The notes under the pieces are model-generated. The model was not told where the DNA came from. It did not search any database and saw nothing but the letters and a program-made list of their open reading frames with translations. From Pseudoxanthomonas sp. GM95 (GTDB lineage Bacteria; Pseudomonadota; Gammaproteobacteria; Xanthomonadales; Xanthomonadaceae), in the NCBI RefSeq assembly GCF_900109775.1, contig NZ_FOAX01000002.1, positions 310,001-374,000 on the forward strand: a stretch of 64,000 bases of DNA, in the 5' to 3' direction. The stretch's first letter is position 1, and every line of letters starts with the position of its first letter. A program made the translations under genes and the position numbers. Shown here piece by piece: positions 18,674 through 29,895 of the stretch.

Positions 18674-18739
18674 GTGGGAGCCGCTTCAGCGGCGATGTGG
18701 TCTTCCCAGTAAAGCCATCGCCGCTGAAGCGGCTCCTAC
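18674..18739. repeat. REP-like extragenic palindrome, copy A
   Basis: 24-bp arms at 18674-18697 and 18716-18739 around an 18-nt loop, with one mismatch between the arms. The core is GCCGCTTCAGCGGCGATG, typical of gammaproteobacterial REP elements. It lies between convergent genes. A degenerate relative is at 1010-1074, also between convergent genes. It may act as a bidirectional terminator or mRNA stabiliser. Confidence 0.75.
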
Positions 18740-18757
18740 AACCGCGGTTTGCCGCGC

Positions 18758-20269
18758 TTACCAGCGCAGCTGGCGGCGGGCCAGGGTGCGGGTGAGCTGT
18801 TCGTGCAAGGCGCGCGCCTGTGCCGTGGGCACAAAGCGCAGTGTCATGCGCGGCCCGTCGCCGAAGGCACCGGCCGTATCCAGCAGCAGGGTCGCGGTAT
18901 CGCACCACCGGTCCAGCGGCGAACGGCTCAGGCGCAGCGCCTGCAGCTTGTCCACTTCGGCAAAGCGCCACCAGCGCGTCCACCAGCCGCCGCGCACGGT
19001 GACCAAGCGCGCATCCACGCTCCAGCCCATGCGCCGCACCTGGCGATGGGCCTTGAACGCCGACCACGGCAGCCACAGCAACACCAGCAGACTGGGTGCG
19101 CCGAGCCACGGCCACAGCGCGGCTGCCAGGCCTGCCAGCCAGAACACCGGCCACAAGCACAGCCGCCACCAGTGCCGGCTCGGCACCGCATGCCATTGCG
19201 ACGGCGGCCATTGCACACCGGGGAGCACGTGCTGGACCAGGGCATCGCAGGTGTCGGGCGTAGCCAGCGGCACCAGTTCGCGGATCGACTTGTCCTGCTC
19301 GCCATGCGACTCGGCCACGGCGGTATCGATGCGCAGGCTGCGGCGCTTGAAGGCGCGATGCAGCACGCCTTCGCGCAACGTCCACGACTGGATCCGCCGC
19401 CGCGCCGCGCTGGTGCGCATACGCGTCAGCAGGCCGCGTTCGACGGTGAGGCGGCGGTCGGTCTCGCTCAGCCGGAATCCGTGGTACTGCACCACGGCCA
19501 GCACGATCGACAGCACTCGCAGCAGCGCGATCGCCCAGAGCAGCAGGCTGGCGGCGGTGATTGCCCACGACAGCCAGCCCATGTGCAGGTGGCTGGTGTA
19601 CCCCAGTACCTGCCGGCCGTAGTCCTCGAGGGCGTTGGCGACCATCTTCTGCGGGAACATCTGGTAGGCCGCGCCGGCGGTGGCGGCCATCACGATCATG
19701 CCGCGGTTGGAGATCAGTCCCAGGCGCACGATTTCGCCCAGTGGCAATGTCAGCAGCGTGTTGCTGTCGCTGGCTTCGGTGGCGTGTTCCGGCGTGGCCT
19801 GGCCGCGATGGCGCACCAGCTGTTCAAGCGCCAGCGCCTGGTCCAGGCGCAGCACGCGCATCTGTGCTTCGGGCTTGGTGCCGCCGGCCGATTCCAGGCG
19901 CAGCTCGGCCACGCCGAAGAGCCGGTGCAGCAGCGACTGGTGGACCACCACGTTATGGATGCGGGCGAACGGGATCTCGCGCCGGCTGCGGTTGAACAGC
20001 CCGCTGCGGATGCTCAGACCCTCGCTGCCGATGCGATAGCGATAGGTCAGGTAGCGCATCACTGAAATGCCGACCAGAATCGCCATCACCACGGCGGTGG
20101 CGATGTTGTCGTAGTAATCGCGCTCGCCATCGCGTCCGCCGAATACCACCAGCACGATCAGCGGCAGCAGGAACTGCTTGAGCTGCTGCAGCAGCACGAA
20201 CAGCCACGACCACGGATGCAGGCGCTGGTCGTTCGCCGACGCGGAGCTGGCCTCGCTGGTTGAACTCAC
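18758..20269 (-). CDS. PH-domain (bPH_2) membrane protein, YdbT-like
   Basis: 503 residues with several hydrophobic helices and repeated bPH_2 (DUF304) modules. The first runs about 60-150 (YRIGSEGLSIRSGLFNRSRR and IPFARIHNVVVHQSLL), a second follows the helices near 215-260, and a third lies near the C-terminus (VDARLVTVRGGWWTRWWRF). The GTG start overlaps the stop of the YdbS-like gene (GTGA). YdbS/YdbT pairs are widespread inner-membrane proteins of unclear role, linked in some bacteria to envelope stress or small-molecule tolerance. Confidence 0.82.
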   Translation of the reverse strand: MSSTSEASSASANDQRLHPWSWLFVLLQQLKQFLLPLIVLVVFGGRDGERDYYDNIATAVVMAILVGISVMRYLTYRYRIGSEGLSIRSGLFNRSRREIPFARIHNVVVHQSLLHRLFGVAELRLESAGGTKPEAQMRVLRLDQALALEQLVRHRGQATPEHATEASDSNTLLTLPLGEIVRLGLISNRGMIVMAATAGAAYQMFPQKMVANALEDYGRQVLGYTSHLHMGWLSWAITAASLLLWAIALLRVLSIVLAVVQYHGFRLSETDRRLTVERGLLTRMRTSAARRRIQSWTLREGVLHRAFKRRSLRIDTAVAESHGEQDKSIRELVPLATPDTCDALVQHVLPGVQWPPSQWHAVPSRHWWRLCLWPVFWLAGLAAALWPWLGAPSLLVLLWLPWSAFKAHRQVRRMGWSVDARLVTVRGGWWTRWWRFAEVDKLQALRLSRSPLDRWCDTATLLLDTAGAFGDGPRMTLRFVPTAQARALHEQLTRTLARRQLRW

Positions 20270-20886
20270 AGCGCGTCGTCGTCGCGGTCGAGCTGGTGGG
20301 CGAGGCGGTCGCGCAGGCGTTCGGCATCGCGCTGGTCCAGCCCGGAGACCGAGACCGCGTTGAGGCGCGTGCCGGCGGTGTGGACGACCAGCGTGGACAG
20401 GCCGGCGGCGCGTTCCAGCGGGCCGCGGCGCACATCGAGGTGCTGCACGCGCGAGATCGGGACGTGGGTTTCGCTCTGCCAGAGCCGGCCCTGCATCAGC
20501 GCGAAGCCCTGAGCGTCCAGGCGCCAGCGCGTGTAGCGATGGCGGCGATAGGCGATCACCGCTGTCACCAGCGCCAACACCAAGATCGCCGCGGCGATCC
20601 AGCCCCAGGGCAGCGCGACATGCCAGGCCAGGCGCGCGACCACGCTCGCGACCAGCAGCGCGCAGAGCGTGCCCAGGAATGCGCCGGCCGCGGCCATCTT
20701 GGCCCCGCGCGGTGGCAGCTGCTGCCAGCCTTCGGGCAATCCGCTCGGCAGTGGCGGAGGCGCCGGGCTGAAGGCCTCAGTGGAAGCGGGACGGTCGTCG
20801 GGCGTGGGGGAGTCGTGCAACGCGAGGGCCTGCTGGAAACGGTGCGGAAGCGACCGCGGCGTCAGGCGCCCGCCGATGCCATGCAC
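20266..20886 (-). CDS. PH-domain (bPH_2) membrane protein, YdbS-like
   Basis: 206 residues from a GTG. A Pro-rich N-terminal stretch of about 65 residues precedes two membrane helices (about 70-110). One bPH_2 module follows (WRLDAQGFALMQGRLWQ, HVPISRVQHLDVRRGPLER). It is the short partner of the YdbT-like protein encoded immediately downstream with a 4-bp overlap. The N-terminus is uncertain: the Pro-rich leader is longer than usual, and a start further in cannot be excluded. ribA lies upstream on the same strand with 93 bp between. Confidence 0.78.
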   Translation of the reverse strand: MHGIGGRLTPRSLPHRFQQALALHDSPTPDDRPASTEAFSPAPPPLPSGLPEGWQQLPPRGAKMAAAGAFLGTLCALLVASVVARLAWHVALPWGWIAAAILVLALVTAVIAYRRHRYTRWRLDAQGFALMQGRLWQSETHVPISRVQHLDVRRGPLERAAGLSTLVVHTAGTRLNAVSVSGLDQRDAERLRDRLAHQLDRDDDAL

Positions 20887-20979
20887 CGGCCGGCGCTCCC
20901 GGTCCGGTCATCGGCGGGGAGCCTATCACTGCAGTGGCGGTGGCTTCGGCGATGACGCGACCGTCACCGCAACGGCGCG

Positions 20980-22107
20980 CTACGAGAGCGAGGCGATCAG
21001 CGCGTCCACGTCCAGCGCATGGCCGGCGCGGGCCGCCTTGGTGCGCAGGTAGGCCTCGTTGTCGGCGGTAATGCGGCCGGTCACCGGCACGCGTTCGATC
21101 ACCGCCACGCCAGCCGTGCGCAGGCGGTCGACCTTTTCCGGGTTGTTGCTGAGCAGGCGCACCTGGCTGATCCCCAGGCCGCGCAGCATCGCGGCGGCGC
21201 CGTCGTAGCGGCGCTCGTCCGGGCCGAAGCCCAGCAGCGCATCGGCGTCGATGGTGTCCAGGCCGTCGTGCTGGTAGCCGTAGGCGCGCATCTTGGCGGC
21301 GATGCCGGTGCCGCGGCCTTCCTGGTCCATGTACAGCAGCACGCCTCCGCCCAGTTCGGCCAGCTTGTGCAGGCCGTTGCGCAGCTGGTCGCCGCAGTCG
21401 CACTTGAGCGAGCCGAACAGGTCGCCGGTCAGGCACGACGAATGCACGCGCACCGGTACCGGCTGGCTGAAGTCCGGGGTGCCGATCACGATGGCGACCT
21501 GGTCGCGCTGGGCCACGCCGCCGCGGAACACCACGAACTGCGCATCGCCGAACTCACGCAACGGCACGTGGGTGCGCGCCACCAGTTCCCAGCCCTGGCC
21601 GGCGTGGGCCGCGCCCTGGGCGAGCTGGTCCAGCGAGATCCGCGCGCAGCCATCGAAGGGCGAGGCGTCGCCGACGATGTCGTGCACCAGCAGCGCGGGC
21701 AGCAGCAGCCCCAGGCGCGCCAGCTGCAGGCCGCCGGCATCGCGCTCGGTGCCGCGCGACCACGCGCCGGCGTGCGGCGCGGCTACCGGCAGGTGGCTCA
21801 GTGCGGCAAGTGCATCGAAGGCATGCCCGGCCAGGTCGAGCCGGGCGCCGCGCGGCGCGGCCAGGCCGAGCAGGCGCGCGCGGGTCGGGGTCAGGCTCAG
21901 GGCAAAATCGCCGCCGGCCGCGTCGCCGAAGGCGGCATAGGTCGCCGGCGTCGCGCCGTCGACGGCCAGCAGCGCCGTGCGGCTGCCGCTGGCGTCATCG
22001 ACCACCACCGGCCGGCCGCTGCGCAACTCGGCCGCGGCTCGCTCGCAGGCAACGGCGGCCGGGTGTCCAAACAGGGCGATGGCGGAATCGGGAGCGGTCA
22101 TGGGCAT
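20980..22107 (-). CDS. ribA: GTP cyclohydrolase II with degenerate RibB-like N-terminus
   Basis: Opens the GTP ring in the first committed step of riboflavin synthesis. 375 residues. The C-terminal 200 are a complete RibA: zinc cysteines in SSCLTGDLFGSLKCDCGDQL (C-x10-C-x-C), DQEGRGTGIAAK with catalytic residues, and LLSNNPEKV. The first 170 residues resemble the 3,4-dihydroxybutanone-phosphate synthase fold (ELRSGRPVVVDD), but the acidic catalytic cluster of RibB is missing. That half is probably inactive. RibB activity must come from another gene outside the window. ATGs at 22107 and 22101 are equivalent options. Confidence 0.92.
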   Translation of the reverse strand: MPMTAPDSAIALFGHPAAVACERAAAELRSGRPVVVDDASGSRTALLAVDGATPATYAAFGDAAGGDFALSLTPTRARLLGLAAPRGARLDLAGHAFDALAALSHLPVAAPHAGAWSRGTERDAGGLQLARLGLLLPALLVHDIVGDASPFDGCARISLDQLAQGAAHAGQGWELVARTHVPLREFGDAQFVVFRGGVAQRDQVAIVIGTPDFSQPVPVRVHSSCLTGDLFGSLKCDCGDQLRNGLHKLAELGGGVLLYMDQEGRGTGIAAKMRAYGYQHDGLDTIDADALLGFGPDERRYDGAAAMLRGLGISQVRLLSNNPEKVDRLRTAGVAVIERVPVTGRITADNEAYLRTKAARAGHALDVDALIASLS

Positions 22108-22322
22108 GCGGCAACGGCGTCAGCGACGGGAAAGTCCTGCGCGCCAGGCACGCAAGGATCAGATGGAGACGAAGGACGGCGATCTCCAGCCGGCACCCAT
22201 CGCATCCGTGCAGCGTGGGCAGGCTGGCATTTTCGCCGATTCACTTGGCCCGCGACGAGGTCGCTGGCGGAACGGAGCGGCCTTGCGGTGGCCCGTCGTT
22301 GCGCCAGTAATGCGGATTGCCC

Positions 22323-23243
22323 TCAGTGCGGGTGCTTGGCGGTCCAGTAAGGATCGGTCTCGCCACTTTCCGGCGGGCGCAGGGTGTAGCGCTTGTAGGT
22401 CCACTGGTACTGGGCCGGATCGCGCCGGGCGACGCGCTCGATCTGGGCGTTGAGCAGGGCGGTGCCGGCGACCGGATCCTTGTCATCGATCCCGGGCGGA
22501 GTCGGTTCGACATGCAGGGCGAAGTCCAGCCCCGAGCCGGCGCGCTCGCACCAGCCCAGCAGCACGATCGCGCCGGTGCGCTCGGCCAGGCGGTTGACCA
22601 AGGTCATGGTCAGCGCCTCCTTGCCGAAGAACGGGGCGAACACCCCATCGCCGGCCTTGGGTTGCTGGTCTGGCAGGATCCCGACCGCGCCGCCCTCTTT
22701 GAGCACCTTGAACAGCTGGCGTACGGCCGGGCCTTCGGCGCGGACCTGGCGGATGTTCTCCGCGCCGCGCACGCGCTGCAGGAAGGCATCGCCTACGTCG
22801 GACGACGGCGGTTTGTAGACGATGGCGATGTCCCCGCGCGAGGCCAGCCACTGGTTCAGCAGCTCCCAGTTGCCGAAGTGCGGCGCGGCCACGATCACGC
22901 CGCGGCCGGACTTGAGCGCCGCGTCGTACAGGTCCTGGCCGTGGCGCTGGCGCAGGTGGCGTTCCAGGTTCTGCGCGTGCGGCCGGGTCCAGAAGTACAG
23001 GGTTTCCAGCGCCTGCCGCGCGGTGCCGCGCAGGATCCGCCGATGCAGGTCGGCGCGCTGGCTGGGTAGCAGCTCGGGGTAGGCCAGTTCCAGGTTGCGG
23101 CGGGTGACCCGGCTTTCGCGGGCGTCCAGCCTGCCCCAGGTCCAGGCCAGCGCATCGCCGAAGCGGCTCAGCAGCGGCCAGGGCAGGGACGTGAAGGCGG
23201 CGGCCATGCGGAACAGCCCTTCGGCCAGGGATTGCGGTTTCAT
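22323..23243 (-). CDS. lpxL: Lipid A late acyltransferase, LpxL/HtrB family
   Basis: Transfers a secondary acyl chain to lipid A precursor at the inner membrane. 306 residues. An N-terminal hydrophobic segment (about 8-35) precedes the acyltransferase core, with the catalytic H-x4-E motif in [13 protein letters not shown] near 130 and the [13 protein letters not shown] stretch near 190. LpxL and LpxM cannot be separated by motif alone; the position of acylation is inferred from family. It is divergent from dtd. The 215 bp between its stop and ribA show no recognisable feature. Confidence 0.88.
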   Translation of the reverse strand: MKPQSLAEGLFRMAAAFTSLPWPLLSRFGDALAWTWGRLDARESRVTRRNLELAYPELLPSQRADLHRRILRGTARQALETLYFWTRPHAQNLERHLRQRHGQDLYDAALKSGRGVIVAAPHFGNWELLNQWLASRGDIAIVYKPPSSDVGDAFLQRVRGAENIRQVRAEGPAVRQLFKVLKEGGAVGILPDQQPKAGDGVFAPFFGKEALTMTLVNRLAERTGAIVLLGWCERAGSGLDFALHVEPTPPGIDDKDPVAGTALLNAQIERVARRDPAQYQWTYKRYTLRPPESGETDPYWTAKHPH

Positions 23244-23337
23244 CCGGCCAGTCTATCGGCTGGCCCTGCGGCATGGCATTGCAAAGCACCGCGGCGGTCC
23301 GCACCTTGACGGGCCCTGCCAGACACGGAGCCGCCCC

Positions 23338-23775
23338 ATGCTGTCGCTGATCCAGCGCGTCACCCGCGCCTGCGTCGTCGTGGACGGCGAAACCGTCGGC
23401 GCGATCGGCCCCGGCCTGCTCGCCCTGGTCGGCCTGGAGCCTGAGGACGGCCCGTCCCAGATCGCACGCATGGCCGAGCGGCTGCTGGGCTACCGGGTCT
23501 TCAGCGACGAGGCCGGCAAGATGAATCGCTCTCTGGCCGACACCGGCGGCGGCCTGCTGCTGGTCAGCCAGTTCACCCTGGCCGCCGATACGCGCTCGGG
23601 GATGCGGCCCAGCTTCACGACCGCGGCGGCCCCGGATCAGGCTGAACGTGGGTTCAACCAGCTGGTGGAAATCTGCCGCCAGCGCCATCCGGGGGTGGAA
23701 ACCGGCCGGTTCGGCGCCCACATGGTGGTGGACCTGGTCAACGATGGACCAGTGACTTTCCTGCTGCGGAGCTGA
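23338..23775 (+). CDS. dtd: D-aminoacyl-tRNA deacylase
   Basis: Hydrolyses D-aminoacyl-tRNAs and mischarged Gly-tRNA(Ala), recycling tRNA. 145 residues from the ATG at 23338 ([17 protein letters not shown]), with ACGGAG upstream. Family signatures are [12 protein letters not shown] (SQFT, active site) near 80 and [17 protein letters not shown] (cross-subunit Gly-cisPro-type region) at the C-terminus. The length is exactly typical. It lies 110 bp ahead of rpoD with a promoter between. Confidence 0.95.
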   Translation: MLSLIQRVTRACVVVDGETVGAIGPGLLALVGLEPEDGPSQIARMAERLLGYRVFSDEAGKMNRSLADTGGGLLLVSQFTLAADTRSGMRPSFTTAAAPDQAERGFNQLVEICRQRHPGVETGRFGAHMVVDLVNDGPVTFLLRS

Positions 23776-23833
23776 ACTTCGCGCAAAAAAGCAAAAACTG
23801 AACGCCACGCGGCCAGACTGGACACCCTCCGGC

Positions 23834-23842
23834 TGGTATAAT
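23834..23842 (+). promoter_or_regulatory. Extended -10 promoter of rpoD
   Basis: TATAAT at 23837-23842 is a perfect -10 box preceded by TGG at 23834-23836, the extended -10 form. No good -35 hexamer lies 16-18 bp upstream, which an extended -10 can tolerate. It is 43 bp ahead of the rpoD ATG. Confidence 0.6.
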
Positions 23843-23884
23843 ACGTGGTTCTCCTGACCTTTATTTTAGGCGGCGCAAGCACTC

Positions 23885-25750
<1,866 letters not shown>

Positions 25751-25785
25751 TCCAGCGGCGCCCGCGGGCGCATGCAGGACCTGGC

Positions 25786-25818
25786 ACGGGCCCGCCATTG
25801 GCGGGCCCGTTGCGTTTG
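25786..25818 (+). terminator. Terminator of rpoD
   Basis: Perfect 11-bp stem, arms 25786-25796 and 25800-25810 (ACGGGCCCGCC and complement), with a 3-nt loop, followed by TGCGTTTG. It lies 35 bp after the rpoD stop. The U-run is short but the stem is strong. Confidence 0.7.
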
Positions 25819-26099
25819 TGGCGGCCCGTGTCCTGGCGCTAACGAATCGTCGATTACCATCCGGTCGGGTGCCCCCACCGCCCTTCAGGAGACTGCGTGT
25901 CTTGCAGACCGGCCTTCCATGACGCTGCGGTGCTCCGCGCGTCGCCCCGATCTTTTCCCGCTTCGCCCCGCCGGCCGTTGCCGCGGGCGCGGACGCAATG
26001 CAATCGCGCCATGCAGGCCGCCGGCCTGCGCCTGTATTCTGGCGCCCATGTCACTGCACTCCATCACGCCATGATGTCGCCACAGGAGGACCGGCTGCC
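25819..26099. other. Leader region of opgH, no gene seen
   Basis: About 280 bp between the rpoD terminator and opgH. No reading frame here has convincing protein character, and no clear promoter pair was found. AGGAGG at 26084-26089 is the ribosome-binding site of opgH. Confidence 0.5.
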
Positions 26100-28073
26100 G
26101 TGCTGGATCGCATGAAGACCGTCGAACCCATCCTCGTCCCGCACCTGGACATCCCGCTCACCGATGAAGCCCGTGCCTACGAGTTGATGCCGCCGCCTGC
26201 GCCGATGGCCATGCCGCAGCAGTCGCTGCGCACCGGCAAGCTGCACAGCCCGCCGATGCCCTCGACGCCGCCCAACATGGCGATGCGCCGCTTCTACATC
26301 TTCGGCGGGACCGCGGCGATCACCCTGGCCGGCCTGTACCAGATGTTCCGGGTCATGGCGACCGATGGCCTGGGCGTGCTGGAAGTGGTGTTCCTGTGCT
26401 TCTTCACCCTGCTGTTTGCCTGGGTGTCGCTGTCGTTCGTCAGCGCGCTGGCCGGCTTCATGCTGATCGTCACGCGTCGCCGTCGTCGCCTGGGCCTGCG
26501 CCCGGAAGACCCGCTGCCCACGCCCAAGCAGCGCACGGCGCTGCTGATGCCGACCTATAACGAAGAACCGCAGCGGCTGATGGCTGGCCTGCAGGCGATC
26601 TACGAATCGGTGCGCGATACCGGGCATCTGGAGCAGTTCGACTTCTTCATCCTGTCCGACACCACGCGCGGCCCGATCCGCATGGACGAGGTGGCCGAGT
26701 TCCACCGCCTGCGTGAGCGCCTCGGCGGCGCGCCGAACCTCTACTACCGCCACCGCGCCGACAACAGCGAGCGCAAGGCCGGCAACATCGCCGAATGGGT
26801 GCGCCGGTTCGGCGGTGCCTATCCGCAGATGCTGATCCTGGATGCGGACAGCCTGATGACTGGCGACACCATCGTGCGCCTGGCCTGGGGCCTGGAAACG
26901 CACCCGGACGTGGGCCTGATCCAGTCGCTGCCGCTGATCGTCAACGGCAGCACGCTGTTCGCGCGCATGCAGCAGTTCGCCGGGCGTGTGTACGGCCCGG
27001 TGATCGCGCACGGCGTGGCCTGGTGGCACGGCACCGAGAGCAACTACTGGGGCCACAACGCGGTCATCCGCACCCAGGCCTTCGCCGATCACTGCGGCCT
27101 GCCCAAGCTCAATGGCATCCGCCCGTTCAACGGCCACGTGCTGAGCCATGACTTCGTCGAAGCCGCGCTGATCCGTCGCGGCGGCTGGGCCTGTCACATG
27201 ACGCCGGCGTTGGGCGGCAGCTTCGAGGAAGGCCCGCCGTCGCTGACCGACCTGCTGGTGCGAGACCGCCGCTGGTGCCAGGGCAACCTGCAACACGTGG
27301 CGGTGCTGCCGACGCGCGGCATGCACTGGATCAGCCGTACCCATTTCATGATCGGCATCGGCCATTACCTGACCGCACCGATGTGGGCGCTGATGATGCT
27401 GATCGGCATCGCGATCCCGCTGGAGCAGGGCGGCGCGCTGGTCAGCCTGCAGGCGCTGGAGCATTTCTCGCCGGTCTCGTACTGGCGCACGCTGGACCCC
27501 GAGCGCATCGTCTACGTGTTCGGCGCGACGATGTTCGCGTTGTTCGCGCCCAAGGTGATGGGCTACCTGGCGGTGCTGGCCGACACCAAGGTGCGCCGCG
27601 GCTGCGGCGGCTGGCTGCGGATGATCGTGAGCATCGTGATCGAAAGCGTGCTGGCCGCTCTCATGGCGCCGATCGTGATGTACGTGCAGTCGCGCGGCGT
27701 GGCCGAAGTGCTGGCCGGCAAGGATTCGGGCTGGGATGCGCAGCGCCGCGACGACGGCAGCATGCCGTGGTCGACGCTGGTGCGCCGCTATGGCGGACTG
27801 TCGCTGTTCGGCGTGCTGACCGGCGCGGCCGCGTACTTCGTCTCGCCGGCGCTGCTGGCGTGGATGTCGCCGGTGATCATCGGCCTGGTGTTCTCGATCC
27901 CGATCGTGGCGCTGACCTCCTCGCGCACGCCTGGCCAGTTCCTGAGCCGGCTGCGCCTGCTCAGCATTCCCGAGGAAACCGTGCCGCCGCCGATCCTGGT
28001 GCGGGCCGGTCGCCTGCGTCGTCGCATCGAAGCCGAGGCCGAAGCGGCCGACGCCGCGCAGGCGTCTTCCTGA
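26100..28073 (+). CDS. opgH: Glucan biosynthesis glucosyltransferase OpgH
   Basis: Inner-membrane GT2 enzyme that elongates the backbone of osmoregulated periplasmic glucans from UDP-glucose. About 657 residues from GTG 26100, which sits 10 bp after AGGAGG; ATG 26112 ([10 protein letters not shown]) is the alternative but lies 22 bp from that site. Two N-terminal helices flank 60-130. The catalytic domain carries [25 protein letters not shown] and the [11 protein letters not shown] motif of processive GT2 enzymes, followed by a bundle of C-terminal helices. opgG is not adjacent. In xanthomonads the homologue is also known as HrpM. Confidence 0.93.
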   Translation: MLDRMKTVEPILVPHLDIPLTDEARAYELMPPPAPMAMPQQSLRTGKLHSPPMPSTPPNMAMRRFYIFGGTAAITLAGLYQMFRVMATDGLGVLEVVFLCFFTLLFAWVSLSFVSALAGFMLIVTRRRRRLGLRPEDPLPTPKQRTALLMPTYNEEPQRLMAGLQAIYESVRDTGHLEQFDFFILSDTTRGPIRMDEVAEFHRLRERLGGAPNLYYRHRADNSERKAGNIAEWVRRFGGAYPQMLILDADSLMTGDTIVRLAWGLETHPDVGLIQSLPLIVNGSTLFARMQQFAGRVYGPVIAHGVAWWHGTESNYWGHNAVIRTQAFADHCGLPKLNGIRPFNGHVLSHDFVEAALIRRGGWACHMTPALGGSFEEGPPSLTDLLVRDRRWCQGNLQHVAVLPTRGMHWISRTHFMIGIGHYLTAPMWALMMLIGIAIPLEQGGALVSLQALEHFSPVSYWRTLDPERIVYVFGATMFALFAPKVMGYLAVLADTKVRRGCGGWLRMIVSIVIESVLAALMAPIVMYVQSRGVAEVLAGKDSGWDAQRRDDGSMPWSTLVRRYGGLSLFGVLTGAAAYFVSPALLAWMSPVIIGLVFSIPIVALTSSRTPGQFLSRLRLLSIPEETVPPPILVRAGRLRRRIEAEAEAADAAQASS

Positions 28074-28089
28074 CGGTTTGAAATCCAGT

Positions 28090-28118
28090 CACGCGCCTGC
28101 GCATGCCGCAGGCGCGTG
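28090..28118. terminator. Symmetric hairpin between opgH and ilvA
   Basis: Perfect 12-bp inverted repeat, arms 28090-28101 and 28107-28118 (CACGCGCCTGCG and complement), loop of 5 nt, in the 65-bp gap between the convergent stops. No U-run on either side, so it may slow rather than fully terminate transcription in both directions. Confidence 0.5.
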
Positions 28119-28138
28119 CATCGGCCGCGCGTTGCGGC

Positions 28139-29683
28139 CTACTTCTGCAGGAACAGGCGATAGACCGGGTTGTCGGTCTCTTCGACGTACGGGTAGGCCA
28201 ACGCATCGAGGAATTGTGCGAAGGCCTTGTCGTCCTTCTTCGGCACCTGCAGGCCGACCAGCGTGCGGCCGTAGTCGGCGCCCTGGTTGCGGTAGTGAAA
28301 CAGGCTGATGTTCCAGCTCGGCCGCATCAGGTTGAGGAACTTCAGCAGCGCGCCGGGACGCTCGGGGAAGACGAAGCGCAGCAGCCGCTCGTCCTGCGCC
28401 AGGCTGGAATGCCCGCCCACCATGTGGCGCACGTGCTCCTTGGCCAGCTCGTCGTGGGTCAGGTCCAGCGTGGCGAAACCATGGCGCTTGAAGTTGGCTG
28501 CGATCTTGGTCGACTCACCCTTGCCATGCGTGGTCAGGCCGACGAACACATGCGCCTGGCTGGCATCGCTGATGCGGTAGTTGAACTCGGTGACATTGCG
28601 CGGGCCGCCGGGCAAATTACCCACCAGTTCGCAGAAGCGACGGAAGCTGCCGCGCTCCTCCGGGATGGTCACGGCGAACAGCGCCTCGCGCTCCTCGCCG
28701 ACTTCGGCACGCTCGGCGACGAAGCGCAGGCGATCGAAGTTCATGTTGGCGCCGCACAGGATCGCCGCGAAGGTCTGGCCCTTGAGCTTGTGCGTGGCCA
28801 CGTATTGCTTGATCGCCGCCACGGCCATCGCGCCGGATGGCTCGACGATGCTACGCGTGTCGACGAACACATCCTTGATCGCCGCGCACACCGCATCGGT
28901 ATCGACGATCACGAACTCATCGACCAGGCCGCGCGCGATGCGGAAGGTTTCCTCGCCGACCAGCTTGACCGCGGTGCCATCGGCGAACAGGCCGACATCG
29001 TTCAACACCACGCGCTTGCGCGCGGCGATCGAGCGCACCATCGCATCGGAGTCGGCCATCTGCACACCGATGACCTTGGTCTCCGGGCGCACCGCCTTGA
29101 TGTAGTTGGCCACGCCAGAGATCAGGCCGCCGCCGCCGACGGCGACAAACACCGCATCCAGCGGGCCCTGGTGCTGGCGCAGGATTTCCATCGCCACCGT
29201 GCCCTGACCGGCGATCACGTACGGATCGTCGAAGGGATGGACGAAGGTCAGGCCATGCTTTTTTTCCAGCGCGACCGCGTGCTCGTAGGCATCGGAATAG
29301 CTTTCGCCATGTAGCGCGACCTCACCGCCCAGCGCCCTGACCGCATCGATCTTGAGCTGCGGCGTGGTCACCGGCATCACGATCACCGCGCGCGTGCCGA
29401 GCTTGTGCGCGCCCAGTGCGACGCCTTGCGCATGATTGCCAGCCGAGGCGCAGATCACGCCGCGCTTGAGCTGTTCCGGCGTCAGGTGCGCCATCTTGTT
29501 GTACGCGCCGCGCAGCTTGAAGCTGAAGACCGATTGCTGGTCCTCGCGTTTGAGCAGCACCTTGTTGTGCAGGCGCTGGCTGAGCGTGCGCGCCGGTTCC
29601 AGCGCCGATTCCACGGCCACGTCGTAGACGCGCGCGGTGAGAATTTTCTTGAGGTAATCGGCAGGTTTTAAGTGCTTGGTCAT
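28139..29683 (-). CDS. ilvA: Threonine ammonia-lyase, biosynthetic
   Basis: PLP enzyme converting threonine to 2-oxobutanoate and ammonia, the first step to isoleucine. 514 residues from the ATG at 29683 (MTKHLKPADYL), the length of the E. coli enzyme. The PLP lysine is K56 in SVFSFKLRGAYN; the glycine-rich phosphate loop is FVAVGGGGLISG near 190. Two ACT-like regulatory modules occupy about 325-514 (ERRGSFRRFC-like start of the first, FPERPGALLKFL in the second), so isoleucine feedback inhibition is expected. No leader peptide or attenuator was seen upstream. Confidence 0.95.
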   Translation of the reverse strand: MTKHLKPADYLKKILTARVYDVAVESALEPARTLSQRLHNKVLLKREDQQSVFSFKLRGAYNKMAHLTPEQLKRGVICASAGNHAQGVALGAHKLGTRAVIVMPVTTPQLKIDAVRALGGEVALHGESYSDAYEHAVALEKKHGLTFVHPFDDPYVIAGQGTVAMEILRQHQGPLDAVFVAVGGGGLISGVANYIKAVRPETKVIGVQMADSDAMVRSIAARKRVVLNDVGLFADGTAVKLVGEETFRIARGLVDEFVIVDTDAVCAAIKDVFVDTRSIVEPSGAMAVAAIKQYVATHKLKGQTFAAILCGANMNFDRLRFVAERAEVGEEREALFAVTIPEERGSFRRFCELVGNLPGGPRNVTEFNYRISDASQAHVFVGLTTHGKGESTKIAANFKRHGFATLDLTHDELAKEHVRHMVGGHSSLAQDERLLRFVFPERPGALLKFLNLMRPSWNISLFHYRNQGADYGRTLVGLQVPKKDDKAFAQFLDALAYPYVEETDNPVYRLFLQK

Positions 29684-29895
29684 GGCATTCGAACAGGTGG
29701 GCTGGGGCCGCACGCACACGGGTCCGAATGTCGTCGTTGATCGCCCCGCCGAAACGCGAAATCGTTTCGTACGGAACTGATCGGATTCCAAGCTGCGCGA
29801 TCGGATCTAGTCTAACTGCGTTCTCGCGGGCCGCCTGCGTCCGCCGTGCCCGATCAACGATCCAGCGCTCAGCCGAGCGTAGATTCCAGATGTAC

